Source: Daphnia carinata
Taxonomy: Eukaryota; Arthropoda; Branchiopoda; Diplostraca; Daphniidae
Length of the DNA: 64,000 nt
Direction: 5' to 3'
Assembly: GCF_022539665.2 (NCBI RefSeq)
Contig: NC_081333.1
Location: 11,034,971-11,098,970 of the forward strand
Positions 53,457-64,000 of the stretch are shown one piece after another. The number at the start of each line of letters is the position of its first letter. Within the stretch, counting starts at the first letter, position 1. The position numbers and the translations under genes were made by a program. The notes under the pieces are model-generated. The model searched no databases and was not told where the DNA came from. It was given only the letters and a program-made list of their open reading frames with translations.

Positions 53457-54179
53457 ATGCCATTTTGCGGTCCGAAGTGTTCTCTGTGTTGCACTATTGT
53501 TAGCATATGGGGGATCGTTCAATTGGTAAGGGATTCTATCATTACCAGGAACCATATTGTTTGCTCAAACAGTGTGTTAGTTCAGAAAAGTACATTCACT
53601 AAACTGGTGTTTCTTTAACTCCTTTTTCCATATTGTGTACCCCTTAATTTTAGGTACTGATGGGTGTATTCTTTTACACGCACAGTGTAGCACTGGCTGA
53701 GGATCTGACTCTAAAGGAGCACTACAATAATCTGGATGAATTTTACAAGGATGTTAATGCCAGCTATGAACAAGTAATTTAATCTTCTGAAAGAACAACA
53801 AACCCATACCTTCATGTGTTAAGCATTTTCTTAGTTCAATAGCAAGTATTGCATCTTTAAGCTTGGAAGGGGTGTGGCATTTATAGTCCTTCTAAAATAA
53901 TACCATTTTCGCTAGTAAGTGCCTCTAAAAGGCAAAAAAAAAAATCATAAATGTGTGACACTTCACATGTCGAATCCTTTTACTATTTCTCTACATTTAT
54001 TGAAATTTCAGTAAAGTTGATGGGCTTATTTGGGAGCTGTTGAGATTATTAACAATCAATATTTTCTTTCATTGCAGAATGCATACAATTGCTGGATAGC
54101 TGCACTTATTTACTTGGTGACATTGTGTGTCTCAGTTCACCAATTTTGGCTAAACAACCGGGTCTCTTATCAAGTCTAA
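53457..54179 (+). CDS. RNASEK: Ribonuclease kappa / V-ATPase-associated small membrane protein
   Basis: Model: join(53457..53525, 53654..53773, 54078..54179), 96 aa (human about 98). Starts MPFCGPKCSLC, then two membrane segments (about residues 10-35, IVSIWGIVQLVLMGVFF, and 67-85, WIAALIYLVTLCVSV) with a luminal, acidic loop between them containing NASYEQNAYNC, and ends LNNRVSYQV. The family was first described as an RNase in insects; it is now known as a V-ATPase-associated subunit needed for endocytic acidification. The exon layout (end of membrane segment 1, then loop, then segment 2) is clean, with phase-0 junctions throughout. It follows the Rab gene on the same strand by 520 bases, but there is no reason to suppose co-transcription. 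Confidence 0.95.
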
Positions 54180-54674
54180 ATTACGGCCAAGCCATTTTTT
54201 GAGAAACCATGTGGCTGCATGGGGTTACCATTTTATTATAGCCTCTCAGTGTTGTAGATCATTGTTCATTTAACATTCCTGTGTACATATGTATTGTCTG
54301 TCAATTTAATACACTTATTCCTTGGGCTTGAATTACAAATGCCGCAATGTTAAATGAAGATTCATTAAATTCTTCTACTAAATTTTCTCCAAAGAACACC
54401 TTAGCTTGCCAAAAATGTGACGACTTTTTGCACTGATCATCTAAAGGATTCCGTTCAGATTAATACAAGAGGTATTGCATATGTCTGCGATTGTAATTTT
54501 CGCTGCCAAGTCAGCTTTGAATTTCGCAATATTATCAATAATATTTATACTGTCTAGGAAATTAACTGATCACGTTAACTGGCGTTCCGTGTATTCGAGT
54601 CCATTCGTTGTTTTATTTTGAGTTATAAACTTGTGGTTTTCACTATATTCTTGATATAGTTAAATGACCTATTT

Positions 54675-56043
54675 ATGGCAATGCGGTTTACCCAAAGAAA
54701 AAAATTTCGAGTTAATTCCCTACACAAACTCACCGAATTTTTCTGCTGCATCGCGCTAGCGCTGTAGCGTACTGGCGTGCTAGCATTCCGTCAAATACTC
54801 GGTGTATTTAAAAAACGGTTAACTTAATGAAAAAAATAGCAGTTTTCCGGAATCAGTATTCAATTTTGAATATATCCTGTGATATTCAACTAATTCCGAT
54901 GAGTGCCGGTGTTTGCAGAAAAAATTTTTAAGCCCGAATAAATAAGCCCAAGCGCCAGAACGCGACAGCGCTAACATTGCCTCGAATACTCAGTGTATTT
55001 AAAAAACGATTAACTTAAGGAAAAAAATTGCAATTTTACCCGAATCAGCATTAAATTTTGAGTATAGCCTATGATATTCAATCGATTCCGATGGGTGTCA
55101 ATTTTTGCAGAAAAAAATTTTTTTATGCCCGACTAAATAAATAAGCCCGACTTTTCTTATTTTTTCGTTTTTTATGTTTAATTAAAAAACCATAAGGCCT
55201 ATTGAAAAACTAAATTGCTTTCCATGATGAGCATTCAATTCTGAATAGAAATCGTGTATTTAAAGCGAAATTTAAAATTTAGCCGAAAATGAAAAACTGC
55301 AAAGGCTATAGCCTTGCCACTTTTGTGAAAATAGGCCAAAAATAGCATCTCTTGGAATTCCATGAAAATCACACAGTATAATCAATATTTAACGCTGACT
55401 CAGAAAAAGCCACTCATTTTCTTGTAAAATTAGCCGTTTTTGAATTATACCGAATATTTCTGCTGCATCGCGTTAGCGCTGTGTCCTACTGGCGCGCTAG
55501 CATTGCTTCAAATATTCGGTGTATTTCAAAACGAGTAACTTAATGAAAAAATAACAATTTTCCCGGAATCAGCATCCAATTTTGAGTATATCCTGTGATA
55601 TTCAACCAATTCCGATGAGTGTCAATTTTTGCCGAAAAAAATTTTAAGCCCGACTGGTAAATAAGCCCGACTTTCTGCTGCATCGCCCTAGCGCTGTAAC
55701 GTACTGGCGCACTAGCATTGCGTCCAATATTCGGTGTATTTCAAAAACGATTAAGGTAATAAAAAAAATAGCAATTTTCCCGGAATCAGCATTCAATCTT
55801 GAGTATATCTTGTGATGTTCAACCAATTCCGATGAGTCTCAATTTTTACCGAAAAAATTTTTAATCCCCAATAAATAAGCCCAAGCGCAATTATGCGACA
55901 GCGCTAGCGCGATGCAGCAGAAATATTCGGTGAGTGTATGTAGAGAATTAACGAGAAATATGACCGCTAGATGGTGCTACAAATAGAACAGAAAAAAACT
56001 AATTTTTTATTTTCGTGGGTAAAAAGGATTGCCATATTGCCAT
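54675..56043. mobile_element. 1.37-kb non-autonomous TIR element with 8-bp target duplication
   Basis: Flanked by exact ACCTATTT at 54667-54674 and 56044-56051. Left end ATGGCAATGCGGTTTACCC, right end (inverted) ATGGCAATATGGCAATCC then TTTTTACCC; subterminal inverted blocks include TTAATTC(C/T)CTACA and TCGCGCTAGCGC. The interior consists of about four diverged ~170-bp direct repeats starting near 54785, 54976, 55502 and 55716, each with (A/G)TCGGTGTATTT, CGGAATCAGCATTCAAT and AATTCCGATGAGTG, separated by AAGCCCGACTAAATAAG-type units. No open frame of note. An 8-bp duplication fits hAT or P-like superfamilies; the termini do not settle which. It sits 365 bases upstream of the FPPS start codon. 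Confidence 0.9.
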
Positions 56044-56407
56044 ACCTATTTTTTCCCCCCTATTTACTTCAAGTTTCAACTGAGCCAATACAATCGAGTA
56101 ACCTCTAGTTGGAGGAATCACATGTTCGCAATTCCAGGAAATCTGGTGTCTGAATTGTGTTATTGTAGCCTAATGCCCTATTTGATTTGGAAAAGCAAGA
56201 CATATGTGGCTTAAGTAACAATCGCGCGGTAATGGACGTCTATGACACTGTCGACTGCTTCTGTTTGTTCCGTGGTTCGAAAACCTGCCCTTTTGTATGG
56301 GTTAAACCACTTGACGTTTTGGCTTTCTTCTCCTTTAGGGTTTCGTTCTTGATTTTCTGTTGATAGAACCTTAGTTCTTATACAGTGATTAACTATATCT
56401 GACTAAT

Positions 56408-58263
56408 ATGATCAACACTAAATATTATACATTTGTGAGGGCTGGAACTCAGCGCGCCCGGTTCCGAAACCGGATGCTTCGCTCAAACCAGTTAATAACT
56501 AGCACTCCAAAACTCTTAAGAAAGTTTTTCTCGTCTAAATCTAGTTCAGTTCTCCATCGTCCCTCAAGCGAAGAACTTGAGGTTTTGGAACGATCGGTAA
56601 ATATAATTGGAAATTTTCTACAATTCAGTTATTTTTGTCATTTAAAAAAATCATTATCCTGACAAACAATATTAACACCAAGAAAAATCTACTAGTCATG
56701 GCCACTTCATGCAAGATAAAGGACCAATTTCATGAATTCTTCCCTGAAATGTTAAGATGTTTCAAGAACTCACCACCACTGCAAGAATTACCGTCAATGC
56801 AAGAATGGATCAAAAAGGTTGTTGGGATATTTTATAAATCAGTTTTGATAACTTATTTCAATGTCTCATTTAAAAAAAATTTTAGATTGTTGAATACAAC
56901 CTAAAAGGAGGTAAAATGAACCGTGGCATGGCTGTTGTGGAAAGCTTCATCATTTTAAAAAATCATCAAATATCAGAAGAAGAGAAGAACACAGCCATAG
57001 CACTTGGCTGGGCTGTTGAGATGGTACTTATTAGATTTCTTGTTTATATTTGGCCAACACAACTTTTTGAAATGTCTTTCCAATGATTTCAGCTTTATGT
57101 TATGTATACTTAATTTTGTTGATTATGCACTTTTACTACAATTCTTGAAGTAGTTTTTTTTTAAATAAGTAAACTGAGGGAATAACTGTTGATAGTTTAT
57201 ATTGATAACGAAGAATTTCTTTCTCTGGCCATAGTTGCAGGCATTCTTCCTTGTGGCAGATGACATAATGGATAACTCCCTCACAAGAAGAATGAAGCCT
57301 TGTTGGTATCACACAAACAATCTTGGTGTTAAGGCTTTCAATGATGCCATATTGTTAGAAAGCTTGATTTATCAGATAGTCTCATCTTATTGTAAAAATA
57401 AGCATTATTACCTTCCAGTGCTTGAACTGTTCCATGATGTAAGTAGGCCATTTCATTCATCGGTTTGATTCTAGAGGTTTTCTCTTTTCCTTTTTTTTCT
57501 GTCGAAAATATCCTATAAAGGTTACCATGAGGACCTCGCTGGGACAGGCAATGGATTTACACTCTGCACCAAATTCGAATGAAGCCCCTGACCTAGGCAA
57601 ATTTACAGTGGAAACCTACGATGCCATCGTGAAATACAAAACAGCATATTATTCGTTCTACCTTCCAGTGGCTATCGCAATGCGTCTGGTGAGAGCTTTG
57701 TCCTACGGCTTTTGTAGTTAATTTATATATTAACTATTACCTTTTTTTATTTTTCACATTTGGCTCTCTTGCGCCACCTCTGTTTTTAAAGGCGGGAATA
57801 CAGGATAACGTTCTTTTCAAGCGGGCAGAAGATATTTTGTTGCCTATGGGGCGTTTTTTTCAAGTTCAAGACGATTACTTAGACTGTTTTGGAGATCCTG
57901 AAATAACAGGTAAAATTGGAACAGACATTGAAGATGGTAAATGTTCCTGGCTAATCGTAACGGCCCTACCAATGTGTGATTCCACTCAGCGACAGCTGGT
58001 TGAAGTGAGTACCGAATTATATTTTTGTACAGATTTATCATACAGAGTGCTTCACATTCTAGGCCCATTATGGATTGAAAAACACTGAATCTGTGAACCT
58101 CGTGAAGTCTTTGTACCAACAGCTCAACATCCCTAATCTGTATACTGAATATGAAGAGCGCAGTTACAAGGAGCTAACACAAATGATAGAAGGAATGAAA
58201 CATCAACTACCGACTTCCATATTCCAAGGGTTTATGGAGAAGATTTACAAGCGATTGAATTGA
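56408..58263 (+). CDS. FPPS: Farnesyl diphosphate synthase
   Basis: Model: join(56408..56596, 56683..56817, 56886..57023, 57235..57438, 57521..57688, 57792..58004, 58063..58263), 415 aa, all introns in phase 0. Condenses IPP with DMAPP and then GPP to make farnesyl diphosphate, feeding protein prenylation, ubiquinone, dolichol and, in crustaceans, methyl farnesoate. Both Asp-rich Mg2+-binding motifs are intact: DDIMD (163-167) and DDYLD (305-309), plus [35 protein letters not shown] and the C-terminal IYKRLN. Two Phe (158-159) just before the first DDxxD are the chain-length gate that favours C15. Exon 1 encodes an Arg/Ser-rich leader of about 65 residues typical of mitochondrial import; an internal ATG at 56698 ([10 protein letters not shown]) would give a cytosolic form. 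Confidence 0.96.
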
Positions 58264-58779
58264 AGGAAATTGAGTTAAATCTCGATCAACGTCAATTTCC
58301 GACTCGATGACAGTATATCAAGATACCAACGTTACAGAATGAAAGCCGGTTAACTCGTTAAACTCTGACAAATCGCTGTAGTCAATAAAGCTAAATTTAT
58401 TGCTTAGCACGACACAATATACTGGTAGTTTATCATGAATTCAAACTTTTATTGTGTTATAGAAATAGAGTTGAACTTTAAACTTGATGAAAAAAAAACA
58501 CTAGATGAGAATCAAACGCCGAAACGTATATAATGAGATAGGCGAAGCTTTAGAAATTTAGTGGCACTACAGGAAGACGAATGGAAAATAGTGTACCATC
58601 TTTTACGTACGGGTCTAAAAGGGTCCAGTTCCAATTGATAACCAGTCAGGAAGGAGAAAATCGTTATGGAGATCTTGTATGACTGCTAGAGTCGCGTTAT
58701 TTCGATTATTAAATAGTTATTCAAAAAGATGATCTTATGCGTCCGTGACATGTGAACGTCGAGTCTGCAAATACAAATT
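58264..58779. other. Convergent 3' region of FPPS and RhoGAP
   Basis: Short region between two converging stops. It holds an AATAAA at 58384-58389, 121 bases after the FPPS stop, a good candidate poly(A) signal for FPPS. The rest is presumably RhoGAP 3' UTR. No other gene seen. Confidence 0.6.
58384..58389 (+). terminator. Candidate FPPS polyadenylation signal AATAAA
   Basis: Canonical hexamer 121 bases downstream of the FPPS stop codon, before the converging RhoGAP gene. Confidence 0.6.
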
Positions 58780-61036
58780 TCAGTTCGATGTAGGGGTAAA
58801 CCGCGGAGACCGACGCAGTAACGGAGCAGTTGCCTTGAGTGGCGAAGGTTTCTTGTGAATGCGAGTATTTTTCGTTTCTATGCCTCGCAACTTCAGCCCA
58901 AAGGGTGTATTTGCCCCATGCGTCCCATGGTTTGGCGTCAATAACGGCGCTTTAATCTAGACAAAAAAACGATATTTTTAGATTACGAGCTTGCAAAGGA
59001 GATTCGGGTGAAAACTTTATGATCACCTTGAGGTCGTAACGATCGTTTCCTTTGCAAGACAGAGGCAGCGCATTTGCTCGCTGACTTTCACGAAGTGGAG
59101 AAACTTGTGGAGTCTTAGGAGGCGTCGAGCGATCTTTAATTACTTGAGGATCCGAAAGTTGTCGCTGGATGTTAGGGCGTTTTCTAGGAGAACGTAAAAT
59201 CAGTGGGGTTGTCTCCGTTGAACTGCCAATGACACCAGGATTTAAGGCAACGCAACGGGCATCAGGAAGAGTGGGAGAGGCTAGCCTATCAAATTTCCGA
59301 ACATGGGCCGATACCTTGCCTATGTTTTCAGAGCGTATCTTTTGAACTGAAGGTCTGCCAGTTAGAGGAATTTTTAAATGATCCAAATGCCGGTTGAGAA
59401 CTTCTCCGCTGGCCCATTGCTGGCAGCCTTCAGGTGTAACAAGGACAGCAGTGTCTGCCAGTGAGGCTGGAGAACCCAAAGGTAAGCTAGCTGCTGTAAT
59501 TTCGTTTTGGGTTATTGCCGTAAAATTTTGTGCTAATTTCAAAACGGAACCGTTGCGAGTTACACATTGTCTCGGAACATTCATCGAATCTCCGATTGCC
59601 AAGGTATTGGGATGTGGCACAGTACGTAACCTACTGATGCGAGGGGTCTCATTTTCCAAATGCATCTCTGCGCCTTAAAAAAAAAAAAAATAAACAAATA
59701 AATAAAAAAACAAAACAAAATACAATAAAAATTTAGCGAAATGGAAGATTGCATGCCTTTAATTTATGTTTACTTTTTTTACTGTTTGATTGGCTTATAG
59801 ACTGGGCTCTCATAGGGGTAGGATCCTTTAGGCCAGTGCGAATAGTATTAGGTTTGCCACGTCGAAGAGATATTTTTGCTTCTTGAGTGCTCGGATGAAT
59901 TGGTTCAATCAACCGCTTAGGTGTTATCATCTGCTGAACAAGAATACTAGGATTTCGGCGAATAGCTAACATGGACTGACTGCGAGTAAGGCGTCGAGAC
60001 GAACCAGAAGTGTTCTGCACGTAAAAACCATATCAGAAAGTTTGTTCCTTCATGTTAATTCAACTTCATTACCGAGTCAGAAGGATTTGCCCGCGGAGAT
60101 TCCCTAGATCGGCGTCTGATTGCACCAATTTTCCGTGCACTGGGCGAACGAATAACTCTTTGTTCTGCACTTTTCCTGATACGTAGACCCCGGCTAAGTT
60201 GTCGCGCCAGTTCTTCCGAAGCCGAGCGCTCTAACAACAACTTGTCGGATTCCTCCAAAGTCTTCTCGTATTGATCCTGTACTTCCAACGCAAGGAAAAC
60301 CTTCTGCCCTTTAGTACCAAGATCCGGACTTAAAGACTGCAGTTTCTTCTGTACCACTTCTTTCTTTAAAAACGCATAACATTTTACATTCTGCAACAAA
60401 AGAAAAATTAATACTCAAACACATTTTTACCTCTAATGAGGTGACGTGAATCTTCAACTCTTCATAATGTTGGTGCATCGCCACGTAGTCTTCCTCCTCG
60501 ACATGCCTGACCGGTGACGTAGTAAGAATTTTTTCAGACTCTTTCGTAATGGTTTCAACATCACGTGGTGGTGAGGTAGCAATTGGTTTTTCATCAAGTT
60601 CACACTTCTATGTTGAAAGCAAACAAAAAAAAATCCGATATTTCACCATTTGTTAATGGGCTCTGCTTACAGGTAAATTACCTTTTCTATCACAAGGTGT
60701 TTTTTTGAATTTTTTTTCCCCAAACTTAGTCGTCGTTTCGTCAGTTTAGGAGTTTTCATAACAGGGTGGGCAGGATTGGATTCTTCATTTCTATAACAGA
60801 TACGGTATAATAAAGATTTTTTTAAAGCAACTATGATACCAATACCTTCCGGTTATTTTCTTTCGATGAAAAAACCGCAGAACACCTACTGACGATCTGT
60901 TACTTTCCGGATTTACAGTCGGACCAGAAGGACTAAATATGAACAGAAAATTCTCATTAGGTATACTGGTAAAAAGACATTTACTTCACGTTGATAAATT
61001 TATGTATGCATTTGTTTTATTTACGTTTTATTCTAA

Positions 61037-61073
<37 letters not shown>

Positions 61074-62815
61074 TTTTTTTTTACAAATAGTCTTAGATTT
61101 TCTAAAAATTGAATTATTGCAGTGCAGCAGGTGACTAGAAGAAAAAAAAAAGTTTCGATCAAATGAAAGTTAGTGAATAAAGTCCAACCTAGGATTTAAG
61201 TCGATACGAGGTGACGCGAAGTATGAATGATGATTATCCGTCTGAATTACATATCGGTGATTCCCCTGTGGAGTGAGGGGCGTAGTACACAACACCTTTC
61301 CATTAGATAGACCTTCTGTTGCAGCTTTTCTAAGGTTCAAATAAAATAAATTTAAAAAATCAACATACCCAGCCTAGCATATGAACAAGTGGCCAAGTTA
61401 CTTCTTTTTAATTGTAAATCCTGAATTGATATCGATATCCACTTTCCGTTTGAAAGTCGAACGACTCACTGGACTTGTCGGAGTCACCAAGTCGGTCGCT
61501 GATTCTGTTCGGCAATCAGAGAGATGTTCCACTGAAGCAGAAATTTCACTTCTAGCTCCAACAATTTTTCGCAAACCTTCAAATACTCCTGAAAATCGTG
61601 GAAATTAGAATTAGCTTTGAGAAAAACGAGAAATTTCACGCTGTAACCGTACGGTTAAATGAACTGCTGCGACGGTGCCGGCTTTTGCTACGGCTATTGC
61701 GTCGGCCACGATCTTGATCTACCAGTGAAGTGGAGGAAATTGATACGAGGCGGCTGGCTATAGAGTGCGGAATCCCACAGAGTTTGTTGCTATTTTCGAT
61801 AAGCGTCTGAATGAATTGACCTTTATGTTTAATCAAATTGTTTATGTAAAGGTCACGATAAATTTTACCTGTATGACTTTGGCAGAATTTTGAAGTTTAC
61901 TGCAATTTTGGCGATCGTTTCTGGACGACGCGGCTATATGAACCGGCATGAGCGTTGGTGCCATAACTATAGAAATATTGCTAGCGTCCATCAAATTCGT
62001 CGATGAGTTGGCAGCTACTGCTTCGAAGAACTATTCAGAAAACAGATGACAACCTCTATTTTGCTTATGTAAGAGCATTTCAAACCTGTAACAAGTAACA
62101 CAAAGTTGCCAGGGCTGGTTGAGGAATTAATAAGCAAGTCAAGTGAAGCATCTGAGAAGCTTTTTCTAAGCTCTCCATCTGAACACACCTGCAAACAAGT
62201 TGGGTTATGGCTTTGTAAGGAACTTTAAGAAACCATATTATCATACTTTAATAAAATATCATGGAGCTGGTAAGGAATCAATGGATCTGGAAGCTCTCTT
62301 AGGAACTGCTTCAAAATGTTGGCTAAATCTATTACATCATGACTTGGTTTGAGCCCTTCTCTTCTTTCCAATTGCCGCTTTATTTCACGCTGCCTGCAAG
62401 CAGAACCAGCTTTCCTGAACAAGCCTTCAGTCTGAACACCTTTTAAAATGGCTTGACAAGATTGTACAACAAATGTTGGGACTTGGACCAGAATATCTCC
62501 TTTGGCACATAGCGGAGTAGACCCATCTGGAATATTTCCTAGTTCAGTTTCAACCATGATAAGAGCTTCTTCACTTTCTAGTAGTTCTAAGGGTTGGCAA
62601 AATAGACTTTTTTTCTGTGGATCCTAAGTAAATAAACAATTATTATTAAGGAAAGTATTTTTCAACCAGATATTGTCAGATGAGAGCAGGATGAATACGT
62701 TGTTTCGTGTTGGTTTTCTCCATCTTCCAGTTTCTTTGATTCCATGTTTTTTCAGCTCCGTCCAAACTAATGAATTGAATGCAATATTGTCGGTAACATT
62801 GAAAATATGATGCAT
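58780..62815 (-). CDS. RhoGAP protein, ARHGAP11A-like
   Basis: Model: complement(join(58780..58956, 59027..59667, 59774..60014, 60073..60390, 60431..60607, 60682..60790, 60846..60932, 61189..61329, 61402..61588, 61653..61806, 61869..62030, 62086..62188, 62247..62623, 62699..62815)), 996 aa, 14 exons all in phase. N-terminal RhoGAP domain (about residues 85-260) with arginine finger TEGLFRKAGS (Arg109), LANILKQFLRELPDPLIPYQL, and SNISIVMAPTLMP; the NILKQFLRELP block, the KVIQTLIENSNKLCGIP end and the early position of the domain resemble ARHGAP11A (MP-GAP), a mitotic RhoA regulator. The rest is long, basic, Ser/Pro-rich and probably disordered, with many TP/SP sites (TPLTPQ, TPPKTPQVSP), plus a short coiled coil near residues 570-640. 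A divergent neighbour, BAF, starts 965 bases away. Assignment to the ARHGAP11 group rather than another RhoGAP family is inference. Confidence 0.9.
61042..61082 (+). repeat. (TTA)n microsatellite and T-run in a RhoGAP intron
   Basis: About ten TTA units followed by eleven T, inside the intron between the RhoGAP exons at 60932 and 61189. Confidence 0.9.
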
Positions 62816-63779
62816 GATGGATCACTTGCTTCCAATGTTATAACCGACACGTCTTTGTGTTTTAACACATAAATGAATAAAACGGTTTCTGCAGCCCGGG
62901 AATAGCACTGTTCTAACTATGTACTCTAGCTTTTAACGTGCTTCACTTTAATCCAACAAAGTTTCAAAACGCGCAATTGTCAGCGAATCAAAATTCAACT
63001 AGGGTGCGTTAACCACGCCCACATCTTGATGCCAGATTTTCCTATAGCAATCAGCAGTGCGCAGAATTTTGTTAAATTAAATGGATTTATACGGAATTAT
63101 TTAATCTTCTTGCTACTTAAATACAGAGAGATAAAATTTATGGAAAATTTTAGATCAAATTCAATCAAGCTTATCTACTTAACGCAGTGAAACTAATGAA
63201 TAATATTTGGCACTAGTGCATCATCGTTTTCCAAAAAAAGTATTTGAACAGTCTGCAGATAAAGTAAGCGTTGATAACGTCACAGGCTATCGGGGTACTA
63301 AAGGTTATAATCGTTTTATTCATTGGTCACTTCGTCAATTTAATCAAGGTATTTATGATCGAAGTTATAGCCTCGCTTTATATACCGCGAGGATTAAGTT
63401 TCTACATTCTACCACAACTGGGAAGAAATCTTCAGATTCAATCAAATCCATCTTCAGTTTGCATTTGTTCGTATCTGCCTATGACAGCGTAACGGTTTTA
63501 CGGTTTCTGAAACTCAATCAATTTCGAAATTTTACTTTGAACTGTCATTTCAGAATAAGTTTCGTAATATATATTCGAACAACAATTTTGTAGCCTGATT
63601 TTAGATACTAGTTAATACATAGTTGGCCATGTCAGTTGTGGGATAGGTTTCGTGAGGCTATAGCTGTTGCATCAGATGATCTTAGAATGTTAGTTTCCAA
63701 TTGCAGAATGCCATACACTTTGCAAAAAAATATAATTTTTTTTTTAGATAATGTTAGAATTTAACTTTTCATTTACAGA
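62816..63779. promoter_or_regulatory. Divergent promoter region between RhoGAP and BAF
   Basis: Under 1 kb separates the two start codons. An acceptor AG at 63777-63778, two bases before the BAF ATG (TTTACAG|AATG), shows that BAF has a 5' UTR intron, so its transcription start lies further upstream and close to the RhoGAP start. A 128-codon open frame at 63207-63593 has no recognisable domain and probably falls in this intron or leader. No TATA box or element could be assigned with confidence. Confidence 0.45.
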
Positions 63780-64000
63780 ATGTCATCCACCTCCCAGAAA
63801 CATCGCAACTTTGTTGCTGAACCCATGGGAGATAAGGCTGTCACAGATCTTGCTGGAATTGGAGGAGTACTTGGAGATAGGCTGGAAAAGAAAGGCTTTG
63901 ATAAAGTATAAAGGCTGTCTATGCATATACCATATCATATATATATTTGCACTTTCAGAAATGTTAATTTGTTTCATTTTTCATTGCAGGCATATGTAGT
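63780..64000 (+). CDS. BANF1: Barrier-to-autointegration factor (BAF), 5' part, cut by window end
   Basis: Exons 63780..63905 and 63990..64000 (continuing outside). The visible 45 residues, [20 protein letters not shown] then [23 protein letters not shown], match BAF almost residue for residue; the family is about 89 aa. BAF is a DNA-bridging dimer that binds LEM-domain proteins and lamin and rebuilds the nuclear envelope after mitosis. The [10 protein letters not shown] helix-hairpin-helix (DNA-binding) segment is intact, and the N-terminal Ser/Thr cluster is the VRK1-type phosphorylation site in orthologues. The junction (GFDK, then AYVV) is phase 0. Confidence 0.96.

Noticed and set aside
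53177-53503. 108-codon frame overlapping the RNASEK start
   Set aside because: Out of frame with the clearly conserved RNASEK exon and without a domain; treated as leader sequence.
63207-63593. 128-codon frame upstream of BAF
   Set aside because: No conserved domain; lies in the likely BAF 5' UTR intron/promoter region.

Overview
The window is animal nuclear DNA, most likely from an arthropod and probably a branchiopod crustacean such as Daphnia. This is an inference from the G-alpha-i C-terminus (CGLF, as in insect orthologues), the short introns in conserved single-copy genes, and AT-rich intergenic DNA full of small inverted-repeat transposons. There is no bacterial gene organisation. Gene models were built by hand from conserved protein blocks, GT/AG splice sites and reading phase; in every full model the exon lengths sum to a multiple of three.

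Layout: (1) 1.6-11.3 kb (+), an SSUH2-like protein with DnaJ-type CxxCxGxG motifs; its final six exons are firm, its first exon and ~6.9-kb first intron are tentative. (2) 18.05-19.54 kb (-), G protein alpha-i. (3) 22.6-23.7 kb (-), an NPC2-like secreted sterol-binding ML protein. (4) 24.8-27.9 kb (+), exocyst subunit EXO70/EXOC7. (5) 28.2-36.2 kb, a second, wrecked copy of the EXO70 locus made by tandem duplication and broken up by transposons: a hAT-type MITE with an exact 8-bp target duplication, a 5.0-kb imperfect palindrome whose arms carry remnants of a spliced coiled-coil gene and whose centre holds three tRNA-like sequences, and two further repeat elements. (6) 36.4-41.5 kb (-), a 1501-aa MYND-finger protein of unknown role. 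(7) 41.5-51.9 kb, a 10-kb AT-rich gene-poor stretch with an 18-base motif repeated six times and a second hAT-type MITE. (8) 51.9-54.2 kb (+), a Rab19/43-like GTPase with a 19-nt micro-exon, then RNASEK. (9) 54.7-56.0 kb, a TIR element with an exact 8-bp target duplication. (10) 56.4-58.3 kb (+), farnesyl diphosphate synthase with a mitochondrial-type leader. (11) 58.8-62.8 kb (-), an ARHGAP11A-like RhoGAP. (12) 63.78 kb to the window end (+), the start of barrier-to-autointegration factor (BAF), divergent from the RhoGAP gene.

The genes are unrelated housekeeping genes rather than a pathway cluster. Two themes recur: membrane traffic and lipids (EXO70, Rab, NPC2, RNASEK, FPPS) and cell division or nucleus (RhoGAP and BAF, possibly sharing a promoter region). 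The most unusual part is the 28-36 kb duplication/palindrome complex; I could not identify an autonomous transposase anywhere in the window.
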